From assembly GCA_021234155.1 (NCBI GenBank), contig JAJEKV010000002.1:6519266-6583265 (forward strand): 64,000 bases of DNA, written 5' to 3'. The first letter of the stretch is position 1; each line of letters begins with the position of its first letter. Under the pieces are notes generated by a model. It did not search any database and had not been told where the DNA came from. It worked only from the letters and a program-made list of their open reading frames with translations. The position numbers and the translations under genes are program-made. The DNA is from Isoetes taiwanensis. Its lineage: Eukaryota; Streptophyta; Lycopodiopsida; Isoetales; Isoetaceae. Below are positions 40,149 through 48,817 of the stretch, one piece after another.

Positions 40149-40660
40149 GAGGAGCAAGATCGTTCATGAATATGGATGGCGTGCACTTCATAAAAATGAC
40201 TTCTTTCTTCTAAGTGAACCCAAGCATTCTTTTGTCAATTAGAGACTTTGAAATTATTTGGCGTATATATATTATGGTATTAAAATCATGGCATTGACTT
40301 TAGTTGTTTACCAACCAGTTGTATCCACCCGGTTTATGCAGACCTATGTGAGCGAAGCATTGAGTTGATTTTTGCAGAGGGTGCTCACCTAATTCGAGGT
40401 CTTCTTCTCCTTGCAAATTGCACTTTGTATTTGGAAATGTAAGCCAGATGTTGAACCATTAGGCAATGCCATTATACTCTAAATTGCATAAGTGTCACTC
40501 TATGGTTTTGTTAAAAGTATAGCCCAAGAAATACTTGAAACTTACACATTATTACTAAATGGAAGTGTCCCTACATCGCCCCTGATGAGTAACAAAATAA
40601 TAGTACTACGCAGAGAAGTTCCAAGTTAATGTTAGATGTGTTTTATGTAGGGGAAAAAAT

Positions 40661-40780
40661 TATTTGTAGTCAAATTGGAGGTAAAGTTGCTACTCCACAG
40701 GGGATGGAGCTCTAGTTGCAACTGTTCCTATTTGTAGTCAAATTGGAGGTAAAGTTGCTATTCCACAGGGGATGGAGCTC
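40661..40780 (+). repeat. 68-bp tandem duplication
   Basis: TATTTGTAGTCAAATTGGAG starts at 40661 and 40729. Each copy runs on through GGTAAAGTTGCTA to CAGGGGATGGAGCTC. Confidence 0.9.
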
Positions 40781-41117
40781 ATGATGTTACATCTAGGTCA
40801 TATGATAGCCATATCCCGTGAAGATGACCGAAAGTTCAATATTAAATTATGTTGTATAAGAGCTAAAGTATATTATTCACAGATTCATTGTATTACATCC
40901 ATGTGTTCATTACAATTCAAAATAATGCTTGGATCACAATGCAGGAAAGTTATTAAAAGCTATTTTTGCTCATCACAAACAATAACATAATGATCTATAG
41001 GCACATAGTGTTTATGCAACTCAAATCTCGAAAGTATCATTAAATAACAGCGAGCAGCCACACTTTTAGTTTGATGTATGTGTTCTCAATGCTATGCTTT
41101 TGCAACTTAGACCTCCC

Positions 41118-41131
41118 AATATTGATAGTTT
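41118..41131 (+). repeat. LINE target-site duplication, left
   Basis: AATATTGATAGTTT (14 bp) immediately precedes the LINE and is repeated exactly at 43873-43886 after its poly(A). Confidence 0.9.
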
Positions 41132-41565
41132 ATCCATTGGAACAGATTATCCAAACAAAGCAGTATCTTTTGCTCAAATTAGACTTTAGAAGAGCCTATG
41201 ACTCAATAACATGGCCCTTCTTAAAGAAAGCCTTGGTACACATAGGGATCCACCAGACTTTAATAGACAAAATTATGGGCTTTTAATAATCTTGCCTCTT
41301 CCGGCTGATTTTTAAATGGTTCCCCTAGCAAATTCTTCCCTATAAGAAGAGGGGTCAGACAAGGATGCCCCTTAGCCCCATATTTTTTCTTTGTGTAGCT
41401 GAAATGCTCACAAGAGTTGTACAAAGGCCTACAACAGCAGTGGTCTGATTCAGGGGAATTCAAATGCCGTGGTCCTGATAAGCGACTCACTATAATGCAA
41501 TTATCTGATGACACTTTCATTCTCTTGAAAGCCAATCAAAATAGCTTCAATATTCTCTTTGGATA
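41132..41565 (+). pseudogene. LINE reverse transcriptase domain (broken)
   Basis: RNA-dependent DNA polymerase. The first frame reads LLLKLDFRRAYDSITWPFL (RT motif with the first catalytic Asp) and ends at a stop at 41286. In another frame FFPIRRGVRQGCPLAPYFF follows from about 41333 (the conserved RGVRQGCPLSP block). Then comes MQLSDDTFILL at about 41494, where families normally have F/YADD. The catalytic DD pair is kept but the preceding Ala is Ser and the aromatic is Leu. The frame stops at 41565. The frameshift between these blocks makes it inactive. Confidence 0.92.
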
Positions 41566-41869
41566 GCATACAGAATTTTGCCTCCTCTCTCTGAGTTCAC
41601 CTTAACCTTAACAAATGCAAGATCTTATGGGAAAACCCAATCGACACTATAGACACTTGGGGGATCAAAGTTAATCCTCCCAACCAAGCTATTACCCTAC
41701 TTGGCCTCCCTTTTAGCCATTAATCTTCCTAACAAGGAAGTATGGAGACCTATTGTCACCTAATCGAAAAGAAGCTTTTGTCTCTATCTCCCAATCTTTC
41801 CTTTCTTCGGAAGAGTCCTTATAGCTAATGTAGTGTTGGTAAGCACTCATGTTTATTTTTCCTCCGCTC

Positions 41870-42422
41870 TCATTGCTAACAAGGAAACATATAATGACAT
41901 TGAAAGATGTCTAAGAGAGTACATTTGGAAAGGCATGCACTTTATTAGATGGGAGGAAATTACTCATAGTAAAAGGAGGGAGGATTGGGCTTGAAAATCT
42001 TGCGTGGCTAATGTCAAGCCTTGGGAGCCAAATATGTTTGGAAGGCGATAAATGGATGGAACTCCCCAGCCATGGAATTCATTAGATATTGGTTGCAGAT
42101 TAGTAGACCTTTAGGGATGAAGAAATATGCTCACCATCTCCCCGACTCCATTTATTATCGGTTTAAGTGTGCTCCCAACACATCCCCTTTGATGAGAAAA
42201 ATTTTTGAGGCCTGGAACCTAGTAGCAGAAGGATTTGATCACAAGGAGATTGGTTTTGATAGTGCTAATTTCTCCCTTTTCTGGTCACCTATCTTTGCTA
42301 AAGAGAATGATGTCTGTTGGGCCCTCAAACATCCTCCGATATGGAAGAAGTGGAAAGGATTTGGTTTAACTCGTTACAACATTTGTGGGCGGGAGACAAA
42401 TGGTGCGTTGGGGAGCATATAA
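41870..42422 (+). pseudogene. LINE ORF2 thumb/connection region (broken)
   Basis: Between 41870 and 42000 one frame reads ALIANKETYNDIERCLREYIWKG. After a shift near 41980 it continues as GAKYVWKAINGWNSPAMEFI from 42021, then SIYYRFKCAPNTSPLMRKIF, until a stop at 42422. Plant L1 ORF2 proteins have the same layout downstream of the polymerase: a W.G motif and then G.K..WK. The last 100 bp overlap the next reading frame (42317-43297), so a one-base shift near 42340 breaks what was once a single ORF. Confidence 0.85.
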
Positions 42423-43297
42423 AGCAGATGGTGAATGGTAAGAAAATAGATAAAATGATCTTTGACAGCATCATGAGTGTGGCCAGCACTCAAAAGGAGT
42501 GTCAAAGTCCTAAAAGCCCAGACTGGCACATTATGAACTCTGATCAGTACAAGGTAGCTCTTGGATACAAGGTCTTAGCCCCAACTAAATCCTCCACTCA
42601 AGCTGCAAGGTGGCAAGTTCCCAACAAACATCTCTTGAGAATATTGAGGAATAATTGGAAATCTTATGCTCAGCCTAAAATGCAGGTGTTTATCTCGAGA
42701 TGCATCCATAATGCCCTTCCCCTCCAACAAATAATATGTTTTAAAAGGTGTAAGGAGCTACAAGAAAACCCCAAGTGTAAACTTTGTGGGGACAATTCGG
42801 AAACGATAAGGCATATGTTCGATTGTCCAAAGATCAGGGAATTCTGGAGATGGATTGATGAGTACCTAAGGTCAAAAGGTCACAATTTGGGCAACTGGGC
42901 CAACATCATGGATCTCCTTAAGGGATCAAATAGATTCCTAAATACTATCAGACAAACTGCCCTATGGATAATATGGAAACACAGGAATAGGGTTAATTAC
43001 TCGAATCGAAGGGTGGATGTGCCCTGGATGAAAGTAGCCTTTCAAATTGAGATATCCAAGATTGCCATGGCACACAAAAATTGCAAACAGGATAAATATG
43101 ATACTGCTTGGCTGTCAATAGGGAATTTTGTTGGCTTGCACAATATTTTTGTTTGTACTGACATGCTTATATCTAATGATCATTTTATGATTTTCAGAGC
43201 TGCTGATTGCCCTTACGACGAGGATGAACGTAAGCCAAACCTCCCCGATCACGTCCAATTATGCAAAGCCCCACGTAAATCTTCAATAACCAAATGA
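42317..43297 (+). pseudogene. LINE ORF2 C-terminus with zf-RVT zinc knuckle
   Basis: This is the longest frame in the window (326 codons). Residues ~105-175 form the zf-RVT domain: PKMQVFISRCIHNALPLQQI, then CKLCGDNSETIRHMFDCPK (C-x2-C ... H-x3-C-type knuckle, about 42770-42830) and FWRWIDEYL. The domain probably binds the template RNA. A basic tail (WIIWKHRNRVNY, later APRKSSITK) ends at a stop at 43295-43297. The ATG at 42317 lies inside the original ORF2, so it is not the native start; upstream codons in another frame continue the protein. It would not be translated as a complete enzyme. Confidence 0.93.
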
Positions 43298-43838
43298 CTC
43301 GGGCTCTTTCCCCTACTATTGACCAAGATCGGAAAAGCTCAAACCCTTCTTGCTAAACGGTTTATCGGGGCTCATATGCGGGATGCCGATTCTTATTACG
43401 TTATGAGAGACCGCTAAGCGATGACCGATTCTCCTTTTTAGGGATATGTTTTACCACCATAAAGCCCCTGCAGTAGATGCTCATGGAGAGGCCATTATCC
43501 TTTTCTCAAAACAGCTCCTCTCTGGTTCTTTGCCTTCCCACCGAATGGAATGACATTGGATGGCGAGATGGATCCGATGGCCTCGGATTTGGTGATCATT
43601 GACGAGGAGGAACTGGGCTCGGACTTAGATTTTTCTGGTTCAAGATCTTCCACTGCCCGATTTTGGTTGGGACTTGCCCGATCACAATTTGGTTTTATGC
43701 AGGTTTGTTTGTATAGAGGACTTCGGGTCCCAATTTTGTCTTTTATGTTTTGTGTGCTAAAGGCACCTTTTTGTGAACCCTCGTGGTTCCTGGAAATCTG
43801 ATGTAACTCTTTCATGAGTAATATAAATCTTCCTTTTT

Positions 43839-43839
<1 letters not shown>
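43298..43839 (+). other. LINE 3' untranslated region
   Basis: About 540 bp between the ORF2 stop and the poly(A). It contains an 83-codon frame (43550-43801, acidic DEEELGSDLDFSGS) that may be a former coding extension or chance. It ends TTCATGAGTAATATAAATC then TTCCTTTTTC before the A run. Confidence 0.8.

Positions 43840-43874
<35 letters not shown>
43840..43874 (+). other. LINE poly(A) tail
   Basis: 35 consecutive A residues at the 3' end. The last two overlap the start of the target-site duplication. A tail this long and uninterrupted suggests a fairly young insertion. Confidence 0.95.
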
Positions 43875-43877
<3 letters not shown>

Positions 43878-43886
43878 TGATAGTTT
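43873..43886 (+). repeat. LINE target-site duplication, right
   Basis: AATATTGATAGTTT, identical to 41118-41131. Confidence 0.9.
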
Positions 43887-44509
43887 GGAAGATATAAAGG
43901 AATCCTACAGGGATGTGAGAGAATAGGGTTGGGAAATTTTTTACATTTAAAACTTTTAGAGCAGCGTTGACTAGCACATACAAAAAAATGAAGCATAGAT
44001 GACCACGATTTCATCAATTCAAATGCCAAACCCATACACACAATTTTATCAATTCAAATGCTAAAGCAGAAATTGGTCTTTTTTGCTCTTATGTTGACAT
44101 TCATGTAGAAAGCTATCTATAATGGAAGCTAGATACTTATGTCAATAGTACATGGGATGAGGCCTACCATATCCGGATAAGCAACAACAAAATCAATCGC
44201 CCTTGGGCAGAGTGCAATTTTCAAACACGAAATTTTACCTAGCAAAATTGTAACTTGGAGATGTCGTTCAGATTTCCAATGATTGGAAAAGAAATTTTAG
44301 ATTTCATTTTGTGGTTGGTTATGGTATTTTTTTTTTTTTCCTTATATTTATTTCTTAACCAAAATAATATCCCCATAAATAATCTGAAGCTTCATTGAAT
44401 GGCTATTGGGCAAAGAGTTTAGCTTAAAAACTTCATGACTTTGGGATATATGCATATTGTCCTTTGTGCTATTCTTAGTCTTGGATTTTGCTCCCGGATG
44501 TTCATAAAC

Positions 44510-44640
44510 CACGTTGGAAACAAGCTTTTCAAAGATGGCACTTTGCGTAGCATTGGATCATTTTATTTTGTTGATGAAAAAGTTCTAATAAACAATTGTG
44601 AGCTTATGGTCGCTAGAAGTTTTAATAAACAATGGTGAGC
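44510..44640 (+). repeat. Extra diverged copy of foldback-arm sequence
   Basis: AACAAGCTTTTCAAAGATGG, then GTTCTAATAAACAATTGTGAG and AATAAACAATGGTGAGCTT, resemble 44780-44910 in direct orientation and 45640-45760 inverted. Three relatives of one segment therefore lie within 1.3 kb. Confidence 0.7.
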
Positions 44641-45207
44641 TTTGCCCCTACAAGAACCAATTGATGGCTATTCACCTAAAGTTAGGATTCAAGATAGTGG
44701 GGATTTTTGATGGAGATACACTCCATGTATTTGTTCCATAATCGGTGAAAACTAGGGCAAGAGTATCGAGTTATTATGGATTGTGAAACAAGCTTTCGAC
44801 ATGGCACTTCCAATGAAATTGAACCATTCATATTACGTGGATGAAGAAGTTCTAATAAATAGTGGTGGACTTCTGACTACTAGAAGTTCTAATAAACAAT
44901 GGTGAGCTTCATCTAATGGCTATCAGTCAAGGGATTTGGCTTAAAACATCATGATTTTGGGTTAGATGGATACTTCCATTTGTGTAACAGGACAATTGAG
45001 AGGGTAAAAATCTCAAACAAGATGCACATTAAAGACATTAATAGGTCATCATATAAATTAAGCGATATGATACTTGAATTTAACTTGAGCAAACGAAACT
45101 TTGGGATTTACCTATGACATATGATAAGAGAGACTACTGTACGAAACTATATGGCAATGTCGACCGATTCAGCTTCCACTACGAGTTCTTCTTCCACTGT
45201 GAAGTCA

Positions 45208-45271
45208 CCCATTGATAGTACAAAGACTTGTATATATATATATATATACAAGTTTTTGTACTATCAATGGG
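45208..45271. repeat. 64-bp near-perfect palindrome with (TA) core
   Basis: CCCATTGATAGTACAAAGAC, TTGTATATATA and the inverse on the other side (ACAAGTTTTTGTACTATCAA, TGGG) pair with a single mismatch (G opposite A) around the TA core. The right half is the same word that borders TA tracts at 11030, 52404 and, diverged, 62142. Confidence 0.95.
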
Positions 45272-45620
45272 TCTATGAGAAATGGTTTACTAAGATGGGA
45301 GAGTAAAATTCGAGCTTAAAAAGTTCAGCATCTAAAGTTGAGTGTCAAGAATTAAGTTAGAAAAACTCCGACTGGAAGTTGAATCAGTCGATATTGCCAT
45401 ATAATCTCATAACATATAGTCATAGGTAAATTCCAAATTTTGTTTTGCTCAAATCGAATTCAAATATAATAATCCATTAATTTATTGACATCATATGGTG
45501 AAGCAATAACGTCTTTAATACGCACCTTGTTTGAGATTTTTACATTCTCAATTGTCCTATAAGACAAATGGAAGTATCCATCTAATCCAAAGTCATGATG
45601 TTCTAAGATAAATCCCTTGC

Positions 45621-45863
45621 CTAGTGGCCATTAGATGAAGCACACCATTGTTTATTAGAATTTCTAGCAGTCAGAAGTTCAACACTATTTATTAGAACTT
45701 CTTCATTCACAGAATAAGAATGATTCAATGCCAGTGGAAGTGCCATGCTAAAAGCTTGTTTTTCAATCCATAATGCTCCTCCTTTTGGAATCTTCAAATT
45801 GTTGGAATTGATAAATTTCTTGCACTCCACATCAATATTTGAGACATTGTTGAAACTTATCAT
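45621..45863 (-). other. Open frame in the right arm, unknown
   Basis: 80 codons on the minus strand (KFINSNNLKIPKGGALWIE, then NEEVLINSVELLTARNSNKQ). The left arm encodes related but broken peptides (VLINNCELMVARSFNKQW at about 44580-44635). This suggests the duplicated segment derives from a coding sequence; the family is not recognised. Confidence 0.3.
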
Positions 45864-46041
45864 TCCACATTTAATATTTTGCTAGATTAAATGTAGCTCC
45901 AGATATTTTTTTTCTCGATAGTAAATTCCATGATACATGGTCCCATCTGGCAACCACTAAATTGAAGGCAATAACTCTGATACTTTTGCTCTAGCTTTCA
46001 CTGATTGTGGAAGAAATACATGGAGTGTATCTCCATCAAAA

Positions 46042-47016
46042 TACTACTAAATGGAGATCACATTAAGAGGTTCATTCTTTGTTGCCTTTCTTTCTTGAGT
46101 CTTAATGTTAGATGCAATCAGAGAGAATCTTTGTGAATGGAAGGCATCACATTTATTAAATGTAATATCACTATTACAGAGTTCTCGGTGAAGATTTTAT
46201 CAAGAAAGTTGAATGTTGAAGTTAGCTTAGGGAGCAAGGTCAAGTCGAAAAGCGAAGCTAAACTAAAACAATCGACCTAAATGAATAAGTCAAAGTCAAA
46301 CCTTTCATCAAAGATTGATTTGTAGAGCATTGAAATCACATCATACCAACACTACGGTCTGGAGACTCAAGTGTACAACGTAAAGAATAATTTGACAACT
46401 TGGTGAGTGTCAAGCGGACAACCATAAAAACTTATCTACCAAAGTCGAGTTTTGATAGCTCGACTTTGATGCTGTTTAAAGTTGAATGTCGATAATTAAG
46501 TTAGAAGTCAATATCATAGTGGAAGTTGGATATGTTAACATTGCCATATAGCTCCATATAATTTCATAATTGTCTCGGTAGAGGTGGGAAACCCGTGGAT
46601 CTGGAACCTGTGGACTTCAAATCACTATCACGTCCAACATTCAATAATGTGAGCTTCTTTAGTAACAAATTTATGTCAATTTGAACATGTAAGATTTGAA
46701 CGCAAGATTCATGAATGAGAAAGACACTATGGGTTTGTTACCTTGGCACAAGCTTGATTCAACTTGTTGCCATCTAAAAAGCAAGGCGCCCGCAAAATAA
46801 GATCGGTTAGAGGGGATTAAAAAAATATGTTTAAAACCAACCGAAAATCTGCAAGAACTCTTGAGTTTTACAGATTACCAAAGTACACATAAGTCCTCTA
46901 AAATCAAAGAGGCACTTCTGTCATTGGCTGCATCACCATCTCAAAATTTCAGTATATTTTTTCGCATTCTGTGTTCTACACTACTGCAATACTTGCGCTC
47001 GGTCCAATACATTACG
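46042..47016. other. No recognisable gene
   Basis: 46470-46560 resembles 45335-45420 in direct orientation (GTTGAATGTCGATAATTAAG, then TTGCCATATA words), so part of the foldback right arm is duplicated further right. The rest is unremarkable. Confidence 0.4.
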
Positions 47017-47213
47017 TACATACTCCATCAAGAATTACATGTTGACATAGATATGCTTTGTGTTGTCAATGCATTTAATAAGCACATAAGTTAAAGCCCA
47101 CAATGGAGGAACTTCAACTCACAACATACTCCATAAAAAATTAGATGTTGACATAGATATGCTTTGTGTTGTCAATGCATTTAATAAGCACATAAGTTAA
47201 AGCCCACAAGCGA
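47017..47213 (+). repeat. 106-bp tandem duplication
   Basis: ACATACTCCATMAARAATTA, then GTTGACATAGATATGC and AATAAGCACATAAGTTAAAG, recur at 47017 and 47123. A partial third copy (GTTGACATATGC) lies near 47224. Confidence 0.9.
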
Positions 47214-47959
47214 GGAACTCACAGTGTTGACATATGCTTTATTATGTGAGAACACACATTGAAGCCCACATGCAAGAAACTTCAATTGGCTGGCAGGGCA
47301 TTTAAATCATCATGGGTAGAAGTCATGGCTAGGATACATGCCAATAAATCACCTAAACAAAAAGAGCTTTGTAGAAGAAACTTACGAAATAAATATCACC
47401 TCAATCAAAAGGTTAAACGTTAATAAAATTCCAATTTTTTTCTCGCTTCTGTAAATAAGCACTTGCACTAGATTTCTTGGGAAAGTTGGTATACAGACAT
47501 AATGCCACCATTTATCAGTTTTGCCAGTCATTTATGAGGCCTCAAGTATGGTGTCACATTATACAATACTCACAATTTTAAATCGTTATTTAATTCCTGC
47601 TCTAAGGAAGCAGTTTCAGTGAGGGCCCCTGCTTTTATAGTCTCGGAAGATGTGCATTTTACATACTCCCGCTACAATATATTTTTGTTAGAAACCTCCA
47701 CAATGCAAAGAGCATACAAAAATGCAGTAGCATAAAATGTTCAAATTATGTGTTTCTAATTTTTCCTAAAAATGAACACATCAAATTTCACTGTTCTGTG
47801 CAATCAACTAAACTTTGGGTATGTTGCATACAATCTTTCCCATACAATCTTTCCTTTTTTTCAATTTATCTATCTGTCTAATTGCAAGCCCTTTATAAGT
47901 TAAACAATAAGCCACACCTGCATGGGTCCTTTACCAACATTTTTGCACCAATTAGCTGT
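47214..47959. other. No recognisable gene
   Basis: AT-rich. It may be introns or 3' flank of the minus-strand JmjC gene that follows, but I could not find the protein's C-terminal kinase-like part here. Confidence 0.3.
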
Positions 47960-48101
47960 AACATCTTAAACTCATCGGATCTGCTGCTTGGATTTACCAG
48001 CAACCGCTGCTCTTAAATCTGGGGAAAAAGGAACTTGAAGATTCTACAGGATGCAAGTAAGTCTTTCAGCCAAGCATCCGCATCAAGGATCATATCGCAC
48101 A
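47960..48101 (-). CDS. JMJ21-like gene, exon after the JmjC domain (part)
   Basis: A good acceptor (TTTCCTTTAG, ending at 48102) is followed on the minus strand by CDMILDADAWLKDLLASCRI and FKFLFP. This matches the pattern of the plant JMJ21-type family after the JmjC domain (C.L.LNA.RWLE....C..). After the FP a frame change leads to DLRAAVAGKSKQQIR, and a CTG|GTAAATCC site near 47998 may be the donor. Read together with the previous exon, the junction KERFG...CDMILDADAWL keeps the family order. The frame break may be decay, a consensus error, or simply the true donor lying earlier. Confidence 0.55.
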
Positions 48102-48232
48102 CTAAAGGAAAGTCAAACCTCATTAGCAAAACCTACAATTAAACACGGTTTCAATGTAAGTTGCTAATGATTATAATAAACCAAGCATATGCAACAAAAG
48201 ATATTAATAAGCATTTGTACATTCCAAATCGT

Positions 48233-48331
48233 TCTTTAACATCCTTCTTTGTAACCCATAACTTACGAAGCCAATCCGCATAAGTCCGACACCGCTCAAA
48301 TATCCCTTTTCACCGGTGGTGGTAGATAGAA
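48233..48331 (-). CDS. JMJ21-like gene, middle exon
   Basis: The minus strand reads FERCRTYADWLRKLWVTKKD then VKERFG, corresponding to the family segment REWLHKLWVGKPALRELI that lies between the JmjC core and the ..LNA.RWLE.. segment. The exon probably ends at GGAAT|GTACAAATGC near 48226. The intron to the next exon would be only about 125 bp, which suits the small introns of plants. The left boundary at about 48331 is approximate. Confidence 0.55.
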
Positions 48332-48417
48332 AATGATCCGGGTGGTCTTTGAGGTGTTACTTTAAGTTTTCTATTGCAAAGTTAGCTTTGTGTGACAAAA
48401 TCATTATCATGTTTGCT

Positions 48418-48817
48418 TTTTCGACCCTTCCTCCAAGTAAAGCCCGGAGAACCCGCCGCAACCTTGGCCTCATCCAAGGGCCATATCAAGGCACACCAGT
48501 TCTAAATTTCTGCAATTTACAAAGTTTTCAGTTCTTGCAGCGGTTTCATCAATGTGCCACCAGCCACTAGGGACAAATATTCTTTCCCCGCATAACCGTG
48601 TACACTCCAAAGGCGGTGCTCTTCCCCAAGAAAAGGTAAATATCCATCCACAAGCGTGAAAAGAAAGCGTAAACGGATTACTTTTCTCTGGCTTCACTAT
48701 GTTAATAGGCTTGCCTACGAAGAGAAGTAGGACCATCAATATCCACATCACCATCTTCTTCGTCAACATATACAGTTACTCCGGTGCAACTCTTCCCGGC
48801 GGATAAAATGCCCATTT
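48418..48817 (-). CDS. JMJ21-like JmjC protein, core exon
   Basis: JmjC proteins are Fe(II)/2-oxoglutarate dioxygenases that demethylate or hydroxylate proteins, often histones. The minus strand reads KWAFYPPGRVAP (from 48817), then after a one-base shift GVTVYVDEEDGDVDIDGPTSL. Further on come PLECTRLCGERIFVPSGWWH and ENFVN...LELVCLDMA. Plant JMJ21-type proteins have these blocks in this order: RWALYPPG, GVTVHVNEEDGDV, PIECT.LPGETI.VPSGWWH, TQNFVN and VCLDMAPGY. The iron-ligand His of SGWWH is kept. Just after it four to five residues (CVLNL-type) are missing and further shifts occur (near WWLD and after LDMA). The upstream HxD half was not found. Either a decayed copy or an error-laden consensus of a live gene. 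Confidence 0.7.

Larger units (their letters stand above)
38786..41117. other. No recognisable gene; two local duplications
   Basis: Apart from the repeats at 40053 and 40661, nothing is identified. 41071-41131 is the flank into which the LINE inserted. Confidence 0.35.
41132..43872 (+). mobile_element. 5'-truncated L1-type LINE with poly(A) and TSD
   Basis: The ~2.74 kb insertion begins inside the reverse-transcriptase domain and runs through the thumb/connection region, the zf-RVT zinc knuckle and a ~540 bp 3' untranslated region to a 35-nt poly(A). It is bounded by a 14-bp direct repeat, the hallmark of target-primed reverse transcription. Several frameshifts, and the loss of the endonuclease and most of the fingers by 5' truncation, make it non-autonomous. 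Such plant L1 copies move by copy-and-paste through an RNA intermediate. Confidence 0.95.
44705..46041. mobile_element. Long imperfect foldback (inverted repeat)
   Basis: The left arm (44705-45207) and right arm (45272-46041) are reverse complements over most of their length. For example, GATGGAGATACACTCCATG at 44709 matches the inverse at 46021-46039; GGCACTTCCA and GAAGAAGTTCTAATAAAT near 44800-44860 match 45690-45745 inverted; GGCAATRTCGA near 45150 matches 45390 inverted. The arms meet at the 64-bp hairpin at 45208-45271. The right arm holds ~215 bp (about 45770-45985) missing from the left. It could be a foldback transposon or an inverted duplication; a transcript would form a long double-stranded RNA. 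No transposase was seen. Confidence 0.8.

Noticed and set aside
43838-44041. Minus-strand ORF ending in poly-Phe
   Set aside because: Translation of the LINE poly(A) tail in reverse.
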